A stretch of 64,000 nt of DNA from Zymobacter palmae (GTDB lineage Bacteria > Pseudomonadota > Gammaproteobacteria > Pseudomonadales > Halomonadaceae). Below, one piece after another: positions 26,847-37,085 of this stretch (its first letter is position 1; each line of letters begins with the position of its first letter). The notes under the pieces are model-generated. The model was not told the origin of the DNA. It saw only the letters and a list, made by a program, of their open reading frames with translations, and searched no databases. The position numbers were made by a program, and so were the translations under genes. The stretch is taken from contig NZ_AP018933.1 of the NCBI RefSeq assembly GCF_003610015.1, positions 1,550,001 through 1,614,000 on the forward strand, read 5' to 3'.

Positions 26847-27980
26847 TTATTGCCCTTTGGCATCCGGCTTGAATTCCAGCGTAAGCTGTTGAAACTGTTT
26901 TTGAACCGCAGCAGGCTGCTGTGCCAGCTCAGAGAACGGCGCAGCCTGATGTACAGCCTGTATCGCATTGCGGTCGAACGTTTCGTTGCCACTGCTGCGC
27001 GACACACTGACATCTTTCAGCTCACCCGTCGACGGCACCAATTTGATGGAAAGCTGTACGGTTAGTCCAGCGGGCTCGTTAGGCAAGTGGTACCAGTTCT
27101 GCTCGACCGCTTTATGGATCAACGCCTGCATACCGTTTACGGCCTGGGCCGCTTGCTGGGCATTTTGACGCGTCTTCTGCTCTTGGCCTACGCCATCATC
27201 CGTAGCTGCAGCGGCAGCGGCCGCCTCGGCAAATTTCTTACGTCGAGCAGCATCGGCCTTGGCTTTTTCCTGCGCCGCCTTCTCAGCTTTCGCTTTAGCG
27301 TCAGCATCCGCTTTGGCTTTTTCCTGCGCCGCTTTGTCAGCTTTCGCCTTAGCGTCAGCATCTGCTTTGGCTTTTTCCTGCGCCGCTTTGTCAGCTTTCG
27401 CTTTAGCGTCAGCATCCGCTTTGGCTTTTTCCTGCGCCGCTTTGTCAGCTTTCGCCTTAGCGTCAGCATCCGCTTTGGCTTTTTCCTGCGCCGCCTTCTC
27501 AGCCTGAGCTTTAGCCTCAGTATCGGCTTTAGCTTTTTCCTGCGCCGCCTTCTCAGCCTGGGCTTTAGCCTCAGCATCGGCTTTAGCTTTTTCCTGCGCC
27601 GCTTTGTCAGCCTGAGCTTTAACCTCAGCATCGGCTTTGGCTTTTTCCTGTGTCGCTTTTTCAGCCTCAACGTTTACTTCAGGCTGGGCCACGGCAGGGA
27701 CTTCTGGCACATCATTCTCCTCTGCCGCTTTGGGGGCAGGAGACGGTGTTTCCTTGCGTGCATTGGGTGCCGCCTGTGAAGCAGGCGCACTCCGATCGGG
27801 CTGCGGCACACCGCTATCGACGCCCACCAGCGTAGCCTGTACTAGCGGCTGCGGTGGCTCAGCATCCGATGGAAAATTCCAGTGAACGGCCAGTGCGGTG
27901 AAAAGAGCACCGTGCAGTCCCAGCGCCAACAGAATCGGCACGCCCAGTCCTGAGCGGCCTGTAGAACGTCTGTCCTTCAT
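26847..27980 (-). CDS. tolA: Cell envelope integrity protein TolA
   Basis: A 377-residue inner-membrane protein linking the TolQR motor to Pal. Domain I is one transmembrane helix (about residues 13-34) with the SHLS-like segment LGLHGALFTAL that normally contacts TolQ. Domain II is a long Ala/Lys/Glu helix built of 18-residue repeats (residues 111-244). Domain III (about residues 285-377) holds the compact C-terminal fold with GLTVQLSIKLVPSTGELKDV. The start at 27980 has AAGGACTCGGA upstream. tolQ and tolR are not next to it, which is unusual. Confidence 0.92.
   Translation of the reverse strand: MKDRRSTGRSGLGVPILLALGLHGALFTALAVHWNFPSDAEPPQPLVQATLVGVDSGVPQPDRSAPASQAAPNARKETPSPAPKAAEENDVPEVPAVAQPEVNVEAEKATQEKAKADAEVKAQADKAAQEKAKADAEAKAQAEKAAQEKAKADTEAKAQAEKAAQEKAKADADAKAKADKAAQEKAKADADAKAKADKAAQEKAKADADAKAKADKAAQEKAKADADAKAKAEKAAQEKAKADAARRKKFAEAAAAAAATDDGVGQEQKTRQNAQQAAQAVNGMQALIHKAVEQNWYHLPNEPAGLTVQLSIKLVPSTGELKDVSVSRSSGNETFDRNAIQAVHQAAPFSELAQQPAAVQKQFQQLTLEFKPDAKGQ
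27249..27650 (-). repeat. 54-bp repeats encoding the TolA helical domain
   Basis: Seven full 18-codon units plus a partial one (pattern QEKAKADAxAKAxAxKAA). The central units are nearly identical at DNA level, which suggests recent expansion by unequal exchange. Change in unit number keeps the frame. Confidence 0.9.
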
Positions 27981-28566
27981 TTCCGAGTCCTTCGTACACG
28001 GCCTGTCATCCATTCGATAGCCCCTACAATAGCCGCATTCCTGACTGCAGATCGACTACAGCCATAAAAATCGTAGCGCATACAACGGACTCGTGACATG
28101 GCAGCGATAGGTATCATGGTAGTCGTGCAGAGCATAGCCGCACCAGCCCAGCATATGTGAAATAATGAAGAACGCAAAACGCATTTCATCCTAAATTGCT
28201 GTTAATCATGCGCTTTCAGAAGGCTTTCTGAAAAGACAGTTGTCTCAATGTGACCATATTGTGAGAAATCGCTCGCAAAAATAGCCTGTCTAGCGCGGTG
28301 AGAAACAAAGAGAAGCCGACATCATAATGACCGAAGAGGTTCGCTGTGACGCTAAGGTGCATGGTCAAAGAATAATAGCGATAGCCCAGACCTCATACTG
28401 GTATCGTGCGTCCCAGAGCACAACAGCATGCATACCCATGCGAACATCACTCACCATTCCAGCACACGCACTACCTCAAGGCTCCCGCCCACACTAGACA
28501 TGCCTTTGATTGGCGATAGACACAAATGTTCATTACCCACAACACGGGAAAATGCTTAACACTTCT

Positions 28567-28754
28567 GCTGCGGGTGCTGCGGGTGCTGCGGGTGCTGCGG
28601 GTGCTGCGGGTGCTGCGGGTGCTGCGGGTGCTGCGGGTGCTGCGGGTGCTGCGGGTGCTGCGGGTGCTGCGGGTGCTGCGGGTGCTGCGGGTGCTGCGGG
28701 TGCTGCGGGTGCTGCGGGTGCTGCGGGTGCTGCGGGTGCTGCGGGTGCTGCGGG
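28567..28754. repeat. GCTGCGGGT nonamer tandem array
   Basis: About 20.9 perfect copies of the nine-base unit without interruption. The three plus-strand frames give poly(Ala-Ala-Gly), poly(Val-Leu-Arg) and similar repeats. One minus-strand frame gives poly(Ala-Pro-Ala). None has a credible ribosome-binding site or flanking protein. Confidence 0.96.
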
Positions 28755-29003
28755 CACGATGATAGCCTTCAAAGGAAGGCGCAAGGTATTTTATCATCAT
28801 ACAATAATAAGCAGGCAGCCCCATTTATAACATTAAATTGTAATCACATCACAACACCTTCCCCCCTATTATTTTCATATCTATTCACTTTCCATTGATA
28901 TCAAAACAACACCAACTTTTATCTAATAATCATAATCATTTGCCGCAATATAGGTTTTATAACTTATTTACCCTTATATTTTCTCATGTACGGAATTATC
29001 GCG

Positions 29004-29122
<119 letters not shown>

Positions 29123-29394
29123 ATATTTAATTCATCATTGATAAAACACAAACGTCAGTCATGACAAATTAAAACCGCCACTGCATCTCGGTTATATGCC
29201 ATTGTCATGGTGCAAAATATACGACGAGACAGTCCTCCACATGGGTAATATTAACGATTCCCAGCAGCATTATTACCACTATAAAAAGCCATTATTGTCG
29301 TAGTATTAAAAGGCGTTCCATTATTCCACTACCAATTTTAAAATACAGAACGCCAATTAGAGAGTCATTCTCAGAAAAATAACAATAAGAGAGA

Positions 29395-29790
29395 TTAGTC
29401 AGCAGAAAAGGTACAGTTCACGCCCCCTTCAGGGCAGTTCTGCATCGCATCAAGCGCAACCGTTCGCTGACGGGAAGCCCCCGCGAGACAGTCGGTATAA
29501 CTCATGGCATAGAGGGAGCCACCACGACCGGCATAGGACTGAAACTGGCAGTCGGCTTCTTGATACTCACGCCAGCGCTGCTGGGCCGTTTCAAGCAACT
29601 GGCGCTGGGCTACATCAGAGGTATGCTTCAGCACCGCTGAATAGGAAGCGCTCAAGGTGCTTTCTGCTTGACGGTAGTCGGCATAGGCACAGGCATTCAT
29701 TTCAGCCTGAGTTTGAGCATCACCGCACTCGAGCGCTTCAACCAGGTGCAGCGGCATGAGAATCAGCAGTGCAACAGCAAGTGCTTTCAT
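29395..29790 (-). CDS. Secreted LprI-like (DUF1311) protein
   Basis: A 131-residue protein with a signal peptide (MKALAVALLILMPLHLVEA). The mature part has the lysozyme-inhibitor LprI N-terminal pattern: CGDAQTQAEMNACAYADYRQAE, then LLETAQQRWREYQEADCQF, with conserved Cys likely paired. Such proteins are periplasmic; some relatives bind lysozyme, but most are uncharacterised. The start at 29790 begins the signal peptide. It stands between ybgC and the tandem-array region, in the place where tolQ would begin. Confidence 0.8.
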   Translation of the reverse strand: MKALAVALLILMPLHLVEALECGDAQTQAEMNACAYADYRQAESTLSASYSAVLKHTSDVAQRQLLETAQQRWREYQEADCQFQSYAGRGGSLYAMSYTDCLAGASRQRTVALDAMQNCPEGGVNCTFSAD

Positions 29791-29905
29791 TGGAAACACC
29801 TTCCACACGGTTCGCGCAACGCCACTCAACCGTCAACAGGCGATAAGAATGACTACTGCCACCTTACTACCGACACTGCCAGACGATGTCAACTACAGCA
29901 GAACG

Positions 29906-30310
29906 CTATGCGGAAGGGGCAACGGCCGCCTGAAAGTGGTCGGGAAGCCGCATGGGGCGCTGGGTGTCCGCGCTAATGCAGGCAACATGCACCTGCCCTT
30001 CGCACAGGCATTCGCCGTCTTTTAGCACTCGCTGCGTGAAGGTAATGCGCGTGCGCTGACAGGCCGTAACGGAGGTTTCGACTACTAGCGGGTCATCAAG
30101 CATGGCCGGTCGCAAATAGCGACATTCCAGTCGACTAACGACCAGCTGTACCCCTTGTGCCAAAAGCTCACCCTGCTGAAGATTCAGATCCCGCAACCAT
30201 TCCGTACGCCCACGTTCCATAAAGCGTAGGTAGTTGGCATAGAACACTATACCGCCCGCATCGGTATCTTCGATGTACACACGGATCGGGCATTCGTTAA
30301 CATGGCTCAT
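29906..30310 (-). CDS. ybgC: Tol-Pal-associated acyl-CoA thioesterase YbgC
   Basis: A 134-residue hotdog-fold thioesterase. The signature RVYIEDTDAGGIVFYANYLRFMERGRTEWL contains the catalytic Asp. YbgC hydrolyses acyl-CoA or acyl-ACP and usually opens the tol-pal operon. Here it follows ruvB closely (11-bp gap) on the same strand and is cut off from tolA by about 2 kb. Confidence 0.93.
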   Translation of the reverse strand: MSHVNECPIRVYIEDTDAGGIVFYANYLRFMERGRTEWLRDLNLQQGELLAQGVQLVVSRLECRYLRPAMLDDPLVVETSVTACQRTRITFTQRVLKDGECLCEGQVHVACISADTQRPMRLPDHFQAAVAPSA

Positions 30311-30321
30311 CCGCCGTCCCC

Positions 30322-31341
30322 CTATTCTGACGCGTCGCAGTCGGTCGGGTCGATTCCGAAGTGAAGATAGGCCTGCCGCGTGACCATGCGGCCTCGAGCC
30401 GTTCTCAAGATGAAGCCTTGCTGGATCAGATAAGGCTCAAGCACATCTTCAATGGTATCGCGCTCTTCGCTGATCGCGGCAGCCAAGCTATCGACCCCGA
30501 CTGGCCCACCCTCAAACTTGTCGATCATGGTCATCAGCAACCGACGATCCATATGATCTAACCCGTGACGATCCACATGCAGCATATTCAGCGCCTGATC
30601 GGCAATGTCGGCGTTGAGGCGCCCATCACTGCGTACTTCCGTGAAGTCGCGTACGCGACGCAGCAGGCGATTGGCGATACGGGGGGTGCCGCGCGCACGG
30701 CGTGCAATTTCAGCGGCGCCTTCCTCATCGGCATCAACGCCAAGCAAACGTGCAGAGCGCGATACGATATGGGTTAGATCCGCAACGTTATAGAATTCCA
30801 GCCGCTGTACAATGCCGAAGCGATCGCGCAGTGGCGATGTTAGCAGACCAGCACGGGTCGTCGCGCCAACCAGCGTAAACTTGGGCAGGTCGATCTTGAT
30901 TGAGCGCGCAGCGGGCCCTTCTCCAATCATGATATCGAGTTGGTAGTCTTCCATCGCCGGATACAGTACTTCTTCGACGGCGGAAGACAGGCGATGGATC
31001 TCATCAATGAACAGTACATCGCCCGGCTCCAGGCTGGTCAGCATGGCCGCCAGATCGCCGGCCTTTTCGAGCACCGGCCCGGACGTCGACTTGATATCGA
31101 CGCCCATCTCTTCAGCGATGATGTTAGCTAGCGTGGTCTTGCCTAAGCCTGGAGGACCAAAGATCAAGGTGTGATCCAGACTGTCACCTCGACGGCGTGC
31201 GGCCTGAATGAAGATATCAAGCTGCTCGCGCACGCGCGGCTGGCCGACATAGTCGCTGAGCTGGCGCGGGCGAATGGCATGATCAAGCCGCCCTTCTCGA
31301 GGCAGCTCGTCAGCGGCGATTAGTCGATCGGACTCAATCAT
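30322..31341 (-). CDS. ruvB: Holliday junction branch migration ATPase RuvB
   Basis: A 339-residue AAA+ motor. Walker A is [12 protein letters not shown] near residue 60, Walker [11 protein letters not shown], sensor 1 [20 protein letters not shown], and a winged-helix C-terminal domain follows. RuvB hexamers pump DNA through the RuvA-bound junction. The start codon overlaps the ruvA stop by four bases, so the two are coupled. Confidence 0.98.
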   Translation of the reverse strand: MIESDRLIAADELPREGRLDHAIRPRQLSDYVGQPRVREQLDIFIQAARRRGDSLDHTLIFGPPGLGKTTLANIIAEEMGVDIKSTSGPVLEKAGDLAAMLTSLEPGDVLFIDEIHRLSSAVEEVLYPAMEDYQLDIMIGEGPAARSIKIDLPKFTLVGATTRAGLLTSPLRDRFGIVQRLEFYNVADLTHIVSRSARLLGVDADEEGAAEIARRARGTPRIANRLLRRVRDFTEVRSDGRLNADIADQALNMLHVDRHGLDHMDRRLLMTMIDKFEGGPVGVDSLAAAISEERDTIEDVLEPYLIQQGFILRTARGRMVTRQAYLHFGIDPTDCDASE

Positions 31342-31994
31342 GAGCGCGTCCCTCTAGGCGTGCTGCCCGAGATTTTACGCGTCAGCGCCTGCTTGATCAG
31401 TGCCTCGGTGGAATCCGCCGCATCCAGCCCATTCAGCATTCGCGCTGCTTCGGTAGGCTTATACCCTAATGCGATCAGCGCCGCCTCGGCATCGGCATAG
31501 TGATCGGAAGCCACATCCGGGGGCGCAGCATCTTCATCAAGCGCCGCCAACATGTCTCCTCCCTGCGGCACCCCCATCTTGAGCTCAGGCCACTTTTCAA
31601 GGCGATCACGCATTTCAATGATCAGACGCTCGGCAGTCTTTTTGCCGACACCCGGCAATTGGGTCAATGCTTTGGTGTCGCTATCCAGCAGACAGCGCAC
31701 CAGCTGGGCACGGTCCATCCCCGACAAAATCGCCAGTGCCATGCGTGGCCCTACGCCGGAAATTTTGATCAGTTCACGGAAAAGGCGTCGTTCGGTGTCA
31801 TTGCTAAAGCCGTACAGCAGCTGCGCATCTTCGCGCACCACCATATGAGTGAACAGTACCGCGGTTTCTCCCAGCACAGGCAGCGCCAGAATGGTATTGA
31901 TCGGCGCTTCGACTTCATACCCTACGCCCTGTACATCAATCACTACCAGCGGAGGCTGCTTTTCGATCAGAATGCCACGGAGCCGACCTATCAT
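31338..31994 (-). CDS. ruvA: Holliday junction-binding protein RuvA
   Basis: A 218-residue protein, slightly longer than the E. coli form. An OB-fold N-terminus ([15 protein letters not shown]) is followed by two helix-hairpin-helix motifs ([16 protein letters not shown] and [16 protein letters not shown]). A flexible linker leads to the C-terminal RuvB-binding domain ([16 protein letters not shown]). It lies upstream of ruvB in the usual order. Confidence 0.97.
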   Translation of the reverse strand: MIGRLRGILIEKQPPLVVIDVQGVGYEVEAPINTILALPVLGETAVLFTHMVVREDAQLLYGFSNDTERRLFRELIKISGVGPRMALAILSGMDRAQLVRCLLDSDTKALTQLPGVGKKTAERLIIEMRDRLEKWPELKMGVPQGGDMLAALDEDAAPPDVASDHYADAEAALIALGYKPTEAARMLNGLDAADSTEALIKQALTRKISGSTPRGTRS

Positions 31995-32143
31995 GAGCGT
32001 CCTCGTTCATCGGAAAAAGAGAATAACGGGCAGGAATTACCACGCTTATAGCATGCACTTACTGTACATCAATACATGGCATCAATGAAGGCAGATAATA
32101 TAGGCGTGCTATGCAGGATAGCCCTTTCCGCGAAGTATTACGC

Positions 32144-32683
32144 TCAGGGCTGGTAGTGGCGCCAGCTACTGCGGCTGCCTTGTCGACGGGTGGGCGCACT
32201 GCCGCCTCGTCGCACCAAACCACGCTGGGTATAGAAATGAGTCAATGCAATGGCCAACGCATCTGCCGCATCCGATTGAGGCAGTCCTTCAAGGCGCAGC
32301 GTGGAAGCTACTAGCCGTTGAACGGCTTCCTTATCGGCACCACCGTGCCCAGTCACACACTGCTTAACGAGGCGAGCGGCATACTCATGAACAGGCAGTC
32401 CATGATTAGCCGCACAAACGATCGCACTGCCACGAGCCTGCCCCAGCTTGAGCGCAGAGTCAGGGTTCTTAGCCATGAAGACCTGTTCAATGGCGACTTC
32501 TGCCGGTACATGGCGCGCAATAATATCGCTGACGCCGGCATAGACCTGCGCTAATTTCTGCGCCAGCGTATCCGCCTGAATGCGAATATAGCCGCTATCG
32601 ATGTACCGCGGCGAACCGTGGCTGACGTCGATGACGCCAAATCCGGTGCGCCGCGATCCAGGGTCGATACCCAGTATGATCAC
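32144..32683 (-). CDS. ruvC: Crossover junction endodeoxyribonuclease RuvC
   Basis: A 179-residue RNase-H-fold resolvase that cuts Holliday junctions. Catalytic acidic residues appear in [16 protein letters not shown] (Asp), [16 protein letters not shown] (Glu) and the C-terminal [13 protein letters not shown] (Asp pair). Its start overlaps the yebC stop by four bases. The gap to ruvA is 149 bp. Confidence 0.97.
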   Translation of the reverse strand: MIILGIDPGSRRTGFGVIDVSHGSPRYIDSGYIRIQADTLAQKLAQVYAGVSDIIARHVPAEVAIEQVFMAKNPDSALKLGQARGSAIVCAANHGLPVHEYAARLVKQCVTGHGGADKEAVQRLVASTLRLEGLPQSDAADALAIALTHFYTQRGLVRRGGSAPTRRQGSRSSWRHYQP

Positions 32684-33429
32684 TCGAGCTCCGCGAGGAT
32701 GGCGTCGTCGAAGTCAGCGTTGCTGTATACGTTCTGGACATCGTCCAGATCTTCCAGCATATCAACCAGTTTGATGATCTTGGACGCAGTATCGACGTCG
32801 CTGATCTCGCTGTAGTTATCGGGGAACATGCCCACTTCACTGTCTTCGGCTTTCAGTCCCGCCGCTTCCAGTGCGTCCTTGACGTCGCCGAAGCTCTTGA
32901 CGTCAGTTGCAACGTCGATGGAACCATCATCGTTGATGATGACGTCTTCGGCACCCGCTTCTAGCGCCGCTTCCATGATGGCTTCTTCATCGCTGCCCGC
33001 CGGGAAGCTGATGTTGCCGCGACGCGTGAACATGAACGCTACGGAACCCGAGGTCCCGAGGTTACCGCCGTTCTTGGTGAACGCGTGGCGAACTTCGGAA
33101 GCCGTACGGTTGCGGTTATCCGTCATGCATTCGACCAGTACCGCAACGCCCGCTGCACCGTAACCTTCGTAGGTCAGCTCTTCCATGTTGTCGGCTTCGG
33201 TATTGCCGGCACCACGGTCGATGGCACGCTGCATGGTGTCTTTGGTCATATTGCTAGACAGGGCTTTATCGATCGCAGCGCGGAGACGCGGGTTAGCGTT
33301 CGGATCAGCACCACCCTGACGCGCCGCGATGGTCAGCTCGCGAATCAGTTTGGTAAAGATCTTACCGCGCTTGGCATCCTGTGCTGCCTTGCGGTGCTTG
33401 GTGTTAGCCCACTTACTATGGCCTGCCAC
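32680..33429 (-). CDS. yebC: YebC/PmpR-family protein (TACO1-like)
   Basis: A 249-residue protein of usual length, opening [22 protein letters not shown]. The family was long annotated as a transcriptional regulator. More recent work links YebC-type proteins to ribosome function at poly-proline stretches. The gene lies between aspS and ruvC, the usual place, and is coupled to ruvC. Confidence 0.96.
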   Translation of the reverse strand: MAGHSKWANTKHRKAAQDAKRGKIFTKLIRELTIAARQGGADPNANPRLRAAIDKALSSNMTKDTMQRAIDRGAGNTEADNMEELTYEGYGAAGVAVLVECMTDNRNRTASEVRHAFTKNGGNLGTSGSVAFMFTRRGNISFPAGSDEEAIMEAALEAGAEDVIINDDGSIDVATDVKSFGDVKDALEAAGLKAEDSEVGMFPDNYSEISDVDTASKIIKLVDMLEDLDDVQNVYSNADFDDAILAELE

Positions 33430-33534
33430 AGCTACCTCCTCGAAATGAATGAAAAGGGGTCACTCACCCTGTCGGTCGTGACCCGAAGTGGCACCGGCAA
33501 CGTCCCCGGTGCCTAACCAATGACGCTATGTCGC

Positions 33535-35304
33535 TCAGGCGTCGCGCTTACGCAGACGCAGGTTGAGTTCCTTGAGCTGAGCCTCGCTGACTTCTCCCGG
33601 GGCATCGGTCAGCGGACATGCTGCACTCTGCGTTTTCGGGAAAGCGATAACGTCACGAATCGTGCTGGCGCCCGTCATCAGCATGACCAGACGGTCAAGA
33701 CCAAAGGCCAGACCACCGTGAGGCGGCGCACCGTACTGGAGCGCATCCAGCAGGAAGCCGAATTTCTCTTCTGCTTCTTCTTCGCTAATGCCCAGCACTT
33801 CGAATACCGCGCGCTGCATATCCTGTTCATGGATACGGATGGAACCACCGCCCAGTTCTGTACCGTTCAGCACCATATCGTAAGCGCGGGACAGTGAATC
33901 GCCCGGGTTAGCACGGAATTCTTCCACGGAGCACGCCGGTGCAGTGAACGGGTGGTGGCACGCGGACAGTTTGCCGCTGTCGTCTTTTTCGAACGTTGGG
34001 AAGTCGACAACCCACAGCGGCGCCCAGCGCTGCGTGTAGAGGTTCAGATCTTCACCCAGGCGAACGCGCAGAGCACCCAGCGCTTCGTTGACGATGCGTG
34101 TACGGTCGGCGCCAAAGAAGATGATGTCGCCGTCCTGTGCATCCAGACGCTCCATCAGCTCGTCGATGACATCTGTCATGAACTTGACGATCGGCGACTG
34201 CAAGCCGTCAAGACCGGCTTTGCGATCATTGACCTTGATCCATGCCAGACCTTTCGCGCCGTAGATGCTGACGAAGTTGGTGTATTCGTCGATTTCCTTA
34301 CGCGACAGCTTGGCACCGCCCGGCACTTTGAGCGCCGCAACGCGACCGTTGTCATCCTTGGCAGGGCCAGAGAAGACTTTAAAGTCAACGCGGCTCATCA
34401 GATCAGAGATATCGATCATTTCGAGCGGGATGCGCATATCAGGCTTGTCGGAACCAAAGCGATGCATGGCTTCACTGTACGGCATGCGATCAAACTTGGC
34501 CGGCAGTTCGACATCCAGCACGTTCTTGAAGAGGTTGCGAATCATGTCTTCAGTAATGGACATGATGGCTTCTTCGTCGATGAACGACGCTTCGATATCG
34601 ATCTGAGTGAATTCCGGCTGGCGGTCTGCACGCAGGTCTTCATCACGGAAGCATTTCGCAACCTGATAGTAGCGGTCGAAACCGGACACCATCAGCAGCT
34701 GCTTGAACAGCTGAGGGGACTGCGGCAGCGCGAAGAATTCGCCTGGATGCGTACGGCTGGGCACCAGATAATCGCGGGCACCTTCCGGCGTCGCACGCGT
34801 CAGAATCGGCGTTTCGACGTCGAGGAAACCGTGCTCTTCGAGGTAGTTGCGCACAAAGTGCGTTACGCGGGAACGCATACGGAAACGTTCGATCATTTCC
34901 GGACGACGCAGGTCAATGTAGCGGTGCTTGAGACGGATGTCCTCACCGACCTTGACGTTGTGCTCTTCGAGCTGGAAAGGAGGCGTTTTTGATTCGTTCA
35001 GCACCTGAACGTGCTCGGCAACGACCTCGATCATGCCTGTCGGCATATCCGGGTTGCGCGTGCCTTCCGGGCGCAGACGGACGAGACCTTCGACTTTCAG
35101 CACATACTCGCTGCGTGAGCGGTCTGCGGTGGCAAAGGCATCGGCCATGTCAGGATTGACGACTACCTGTGCGATACCATCGCGGTCTCGCAGGTCGATG
35201 AAAATGACGCCCCCGTGGTCACGACGACGGTGTACCCACCCGCACAGGGTGACGTGCTGGTCTACCAGGCTTTCGTTGAGCTGGCCGCAATAATGGCTGC
35301 GCAT
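33535..35304 (-). CDS. aspS: Aspartate-tRNA ligase
   Basis: A 589-residue class II aminoacyl-tRNA synthetase of the bacterial type. It has an anticodon-binding OB fold ([26 protein letters not shown]), the catalytic core ([18 protein letters not shown] = motif 2), the GAD insertion and motif 3 ([15 protein letters not shown]). The Met at 35304 gives the family N-terminus; two other Met codons lie slightly upstream. Whether it also charges tRNA-Asn cannot be seen here. Confidence 0.97.
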   Translation of the reverse strand: MRSHYCGQLNESLVDQHVTLCGWVHRRRDHGGVIFIDLRDRDGIAQVVVNPDMADAFATADRSRSEYVLKVEGLVRLRPEGTRNPDMPTGMIEVVAEHVQVLNESKTPPFQLEEHNVKVGEDIRLKHRYIDLRRPEMIERFRMRSRVTHFVRNYLEEHGFLDVETPILTRATPEGARDYLVPSRTHPGEFFALPQSPQLFKQLLMVSGFDRYYQVAKCFRDEDLRADRQPEFTQIDIEASFIDEEAIMSITEDMIRNLFKNVLDVELPAKFDRMPYSEAMHRFGSDKPDMRIPLEMIDISDLMSRVDFKVFSGPAKDDNGRVAALKVPGGAKLSRKEIDEYTNFVSIYGAKGLAWIKVNDRKAGLDGLQSPIVKFMTDVIDELMERLDAQDGDIIFFGADRTRIVNEALGALRVRLGEDLNLYTQRWAPLWVVDFPTFEKDDSGKLSACHHPFTAPACSVEEFRANPGDSLSRAYDMVLNGTELGGGSIRIHEQDMQRAVFEVLGISEEEAEEKFGFLLDALQYGAPPHGGLAFGLDRLVMLMTGASTIRDVIAFPKTQSAACPLTDAPGEVSEAQLKELNLRLRKRDA

Positions 35305-35402
35305 GTTGAATTCCATTACCTGAATGTGTGTGCAAGACATCGGCATGCAGCGCCCGTGCCGAACACGAGTGCCGCATGCCGATAACTCGTCATGATGACG
35401 CT

Positions 35403-35633
35403 CTAACTGTTTGCGGAAGAGCCACCGCCCCCGGCAAGATTGCGCTTGTTCGAGGTTTTGAAGTCGGTTTCGTACCAGCCGTCGCCGGACAGGCGGAAGC
35501 CTGATGCCGACACCACGCGCGCCAGAGTGTCCTTATGGCATTCCGGGCATTCCTTCAGCGGCTCGGCATTCATACGCTGCAACTTTTCCAGGGTGGCGCC
35601 GCAAGATGAGCACTGATATTCATAAATAGGCAT
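35403..35633 (-). CDS. FmdB-type zinc ribbon protein
   Basis: A 76-residue protein with a CxxC...CxxC zinc ribbon ([15 protein letters not shown] and [11 protein letters not shown]) and a Gly/Ser-rich tail. The family is known as FmdB/CxxC_CXXC_SSSS putative regulatory proteins, with function mostly unknown. It lies just upstream of aspS on the same strand, a common neighbour, and probably shares its transcript. Confidence 0.9.
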   Translation of the reverse strand: MPIYEYQCSSCGATLEKLQRMNAEPLKECPECHKDTLARVVSASGFRLSGDGWYETDFKTSNKRNLAGGGGSSANS

Positions 35634-35817
35634 GATACGTTACTCACATCAGTCATGCTCCAGACCATCTCACGTTTCACGACAGTCTGGAAATTGTTTG
35701 CAGGACATGACAGTCAGAAGGACATTTTGCCCTATTATAGCGCCTGGTCGCTATCTTTAAGCAAGGTATTGATCGGACTCTACAGAGCTGTTTTCCCCAT
35801 TGCACGAGGAGGTTGCC

Positions 35818-36753
35818 ATGCATGCCGTCATGCTGGACATCGATACGCTCGCTGCCGACCCCGACCTTTCGCCCATCGAAAGCGCCGTCGACACTCTGAC
35901 CTGCCACGACTCGACCGCTCCGAGTGAGGTGGTGTCTCGCCTGCAGGGCGCAGACATCGTTATCACCAACAAGGTTGTCATCACTCGCGACATCATCACA
36001 GCCCTTCCCGACCTAAAACTCATTTGTACAGTCGGCACGGGCACGGATCATATTGATGTAGCGGCCGCCAAGGAACATGGGGTCGAAGTCCGCAATGTCA
36101 AGGGCTTTGGCACGCCAAGCATCGCTCAGCACACGATGATGCTAATGCTAGGACTAGCAGGTCGCCTATTGCCCTACCGCCACGGACTGGTCAATGGGGA
36201 ATGGTCCAACGAGGTCAGCTTTACCCAGCGCCTTAAACTCATGACCCTACTGGAAGGTCGTCATCTGGTGATCGTCGGCCACGGCGATATCGGGTCGGCC
36301 GTCGCGCGACTGGCCGAAGCCTTCGGAATGAAAGTAACGTTCGCGGCGCGCCCCGGCAAGCAGGACGATACGCGCCCGGCCCTGCCCACTCTGTTGCCAT
36401 CCGCCGATGTGCTGTCGCTGCACTGCCCACTTACCCCGGAAACCGAGGGACTGATTGATGCCGAGGCACTGGCGACACTGCCGAAAGGCGCCCTGCTGAT
36501 CAACTGCGCACGAGGCAAGGTCATCGACAATAGCGCGGTGCTGGCGGCACTTGAATCTGGCCACTTAGGTGGGCTGGCGCTGGATACACTTGATCAGGAA
36601 CCGCCATCACAGGATCATCCAACCCTCGCTGCACTTCGCAAGGACCGCTACAACCTGATCATAACGCCCCACAGCGCATGGGCTTCAACAGAAGCGCGCG
36701 ATACCCTGATCAGCACTATCGCTCACAACATTTCGACGTTCAACGCCAAGTAA
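35818..36753 (+). CDS. D-2-hydroxyacid dehydrogenase, glycerate dehydrogenase-like
   Basis: A 311-residue NAD(P)-dependent enzyme of the D-isomer-specific 2-hydroxyacid family. The Rossmann motif is VIVGHGDIGSAVARLAEAFG near residue 150. Catalytic residues are the Arg in INCARGKVID, the Glu in LDQEPPSQD and the His in TPHSAWAS. The motif pattern is closest to HprA-like glycerate dehydrogenase / hydroxypyruvate reductase, but substrate cannot be fixed from sequence alone. The ATG at 35818 has a GAGGAGG ribosome-binding site. Transcribed alone. Confidence 0.88.
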   Translation: MHAVMLDIDTLAADPDLSPIESAVDTLTCHDSTAPSEVVSRLQGADIVITNKVVITRDIITALPDLKLICTVGTGTDHIDVAAAKEHGVEVRNVKGFGTPSIAQHTMMLMLGLAGRLLPYRHGLVNGEWSNEVSFTQRLKLMTLLEGRHLVIVGHGDIGSAVARLAEAFGMKVTFAARPGKQDDTRPALPTLLPSADVLSLHCPLTPETEGLIDAEALATLPKGALLINCARGKVIDNSAVLAALESGHLGGLALDTLDQEPPSQDHPTLAALRKDRYNLIITPHSAWASTEARDTLISTIAHNISTFNAK

Positions 36754-37085
36754 ACGACCTGACGGGCGCGGGCAGCATAGGTCTGCCTGCGTCATGAACA
36801 TCGTCCTTTTCCCTAACGAAAGCCTCCCTCGTTCCCCCCTGAACCTGCGGATAAATCTCAGCGCAGCGGTTGACGTTCACTAGCGAGATGTCTAAGGTTG
36901 GCACGCCTTTATCCACATTGGCGCGAACAAGAGACCCACTCAATGGAACCTGACCCGTCAAGGCGTAACGCCACTTCCATTCTTTTCCTACATTACTACC
37001 GACGTAGACACTGCATCGGATCCCCAGCCTGACACCGTGAATCGACGTTCATGGCTGCTGCACGGGTGGATCTGCAGGAGGCTTC
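36754..37085. other. Intergenic region before mgtE
   Basis: 332 bases between two plus-strand genes. A GGGCAG/CTGCC hairpin lies shortly after the dehydrogenase stop (about 36767-36793) and may end its transcript. I see no gene and no recognisable magnesium riboswitch. Confidence 0.5.

Noticed and set aside
28471-28830. Frames with Ala-Ala-Gly, Val-Leu-Arg or Arg-Ser-Thr repeats
   Set aside because: All are translations of the nonamer array in different frames; any unit divisible by three leaves all six frames open.
33952-34992. 346-codon open frame antisense to aspS
   Set aside because: Same reason: complete overlap with a well-identified synthetase.
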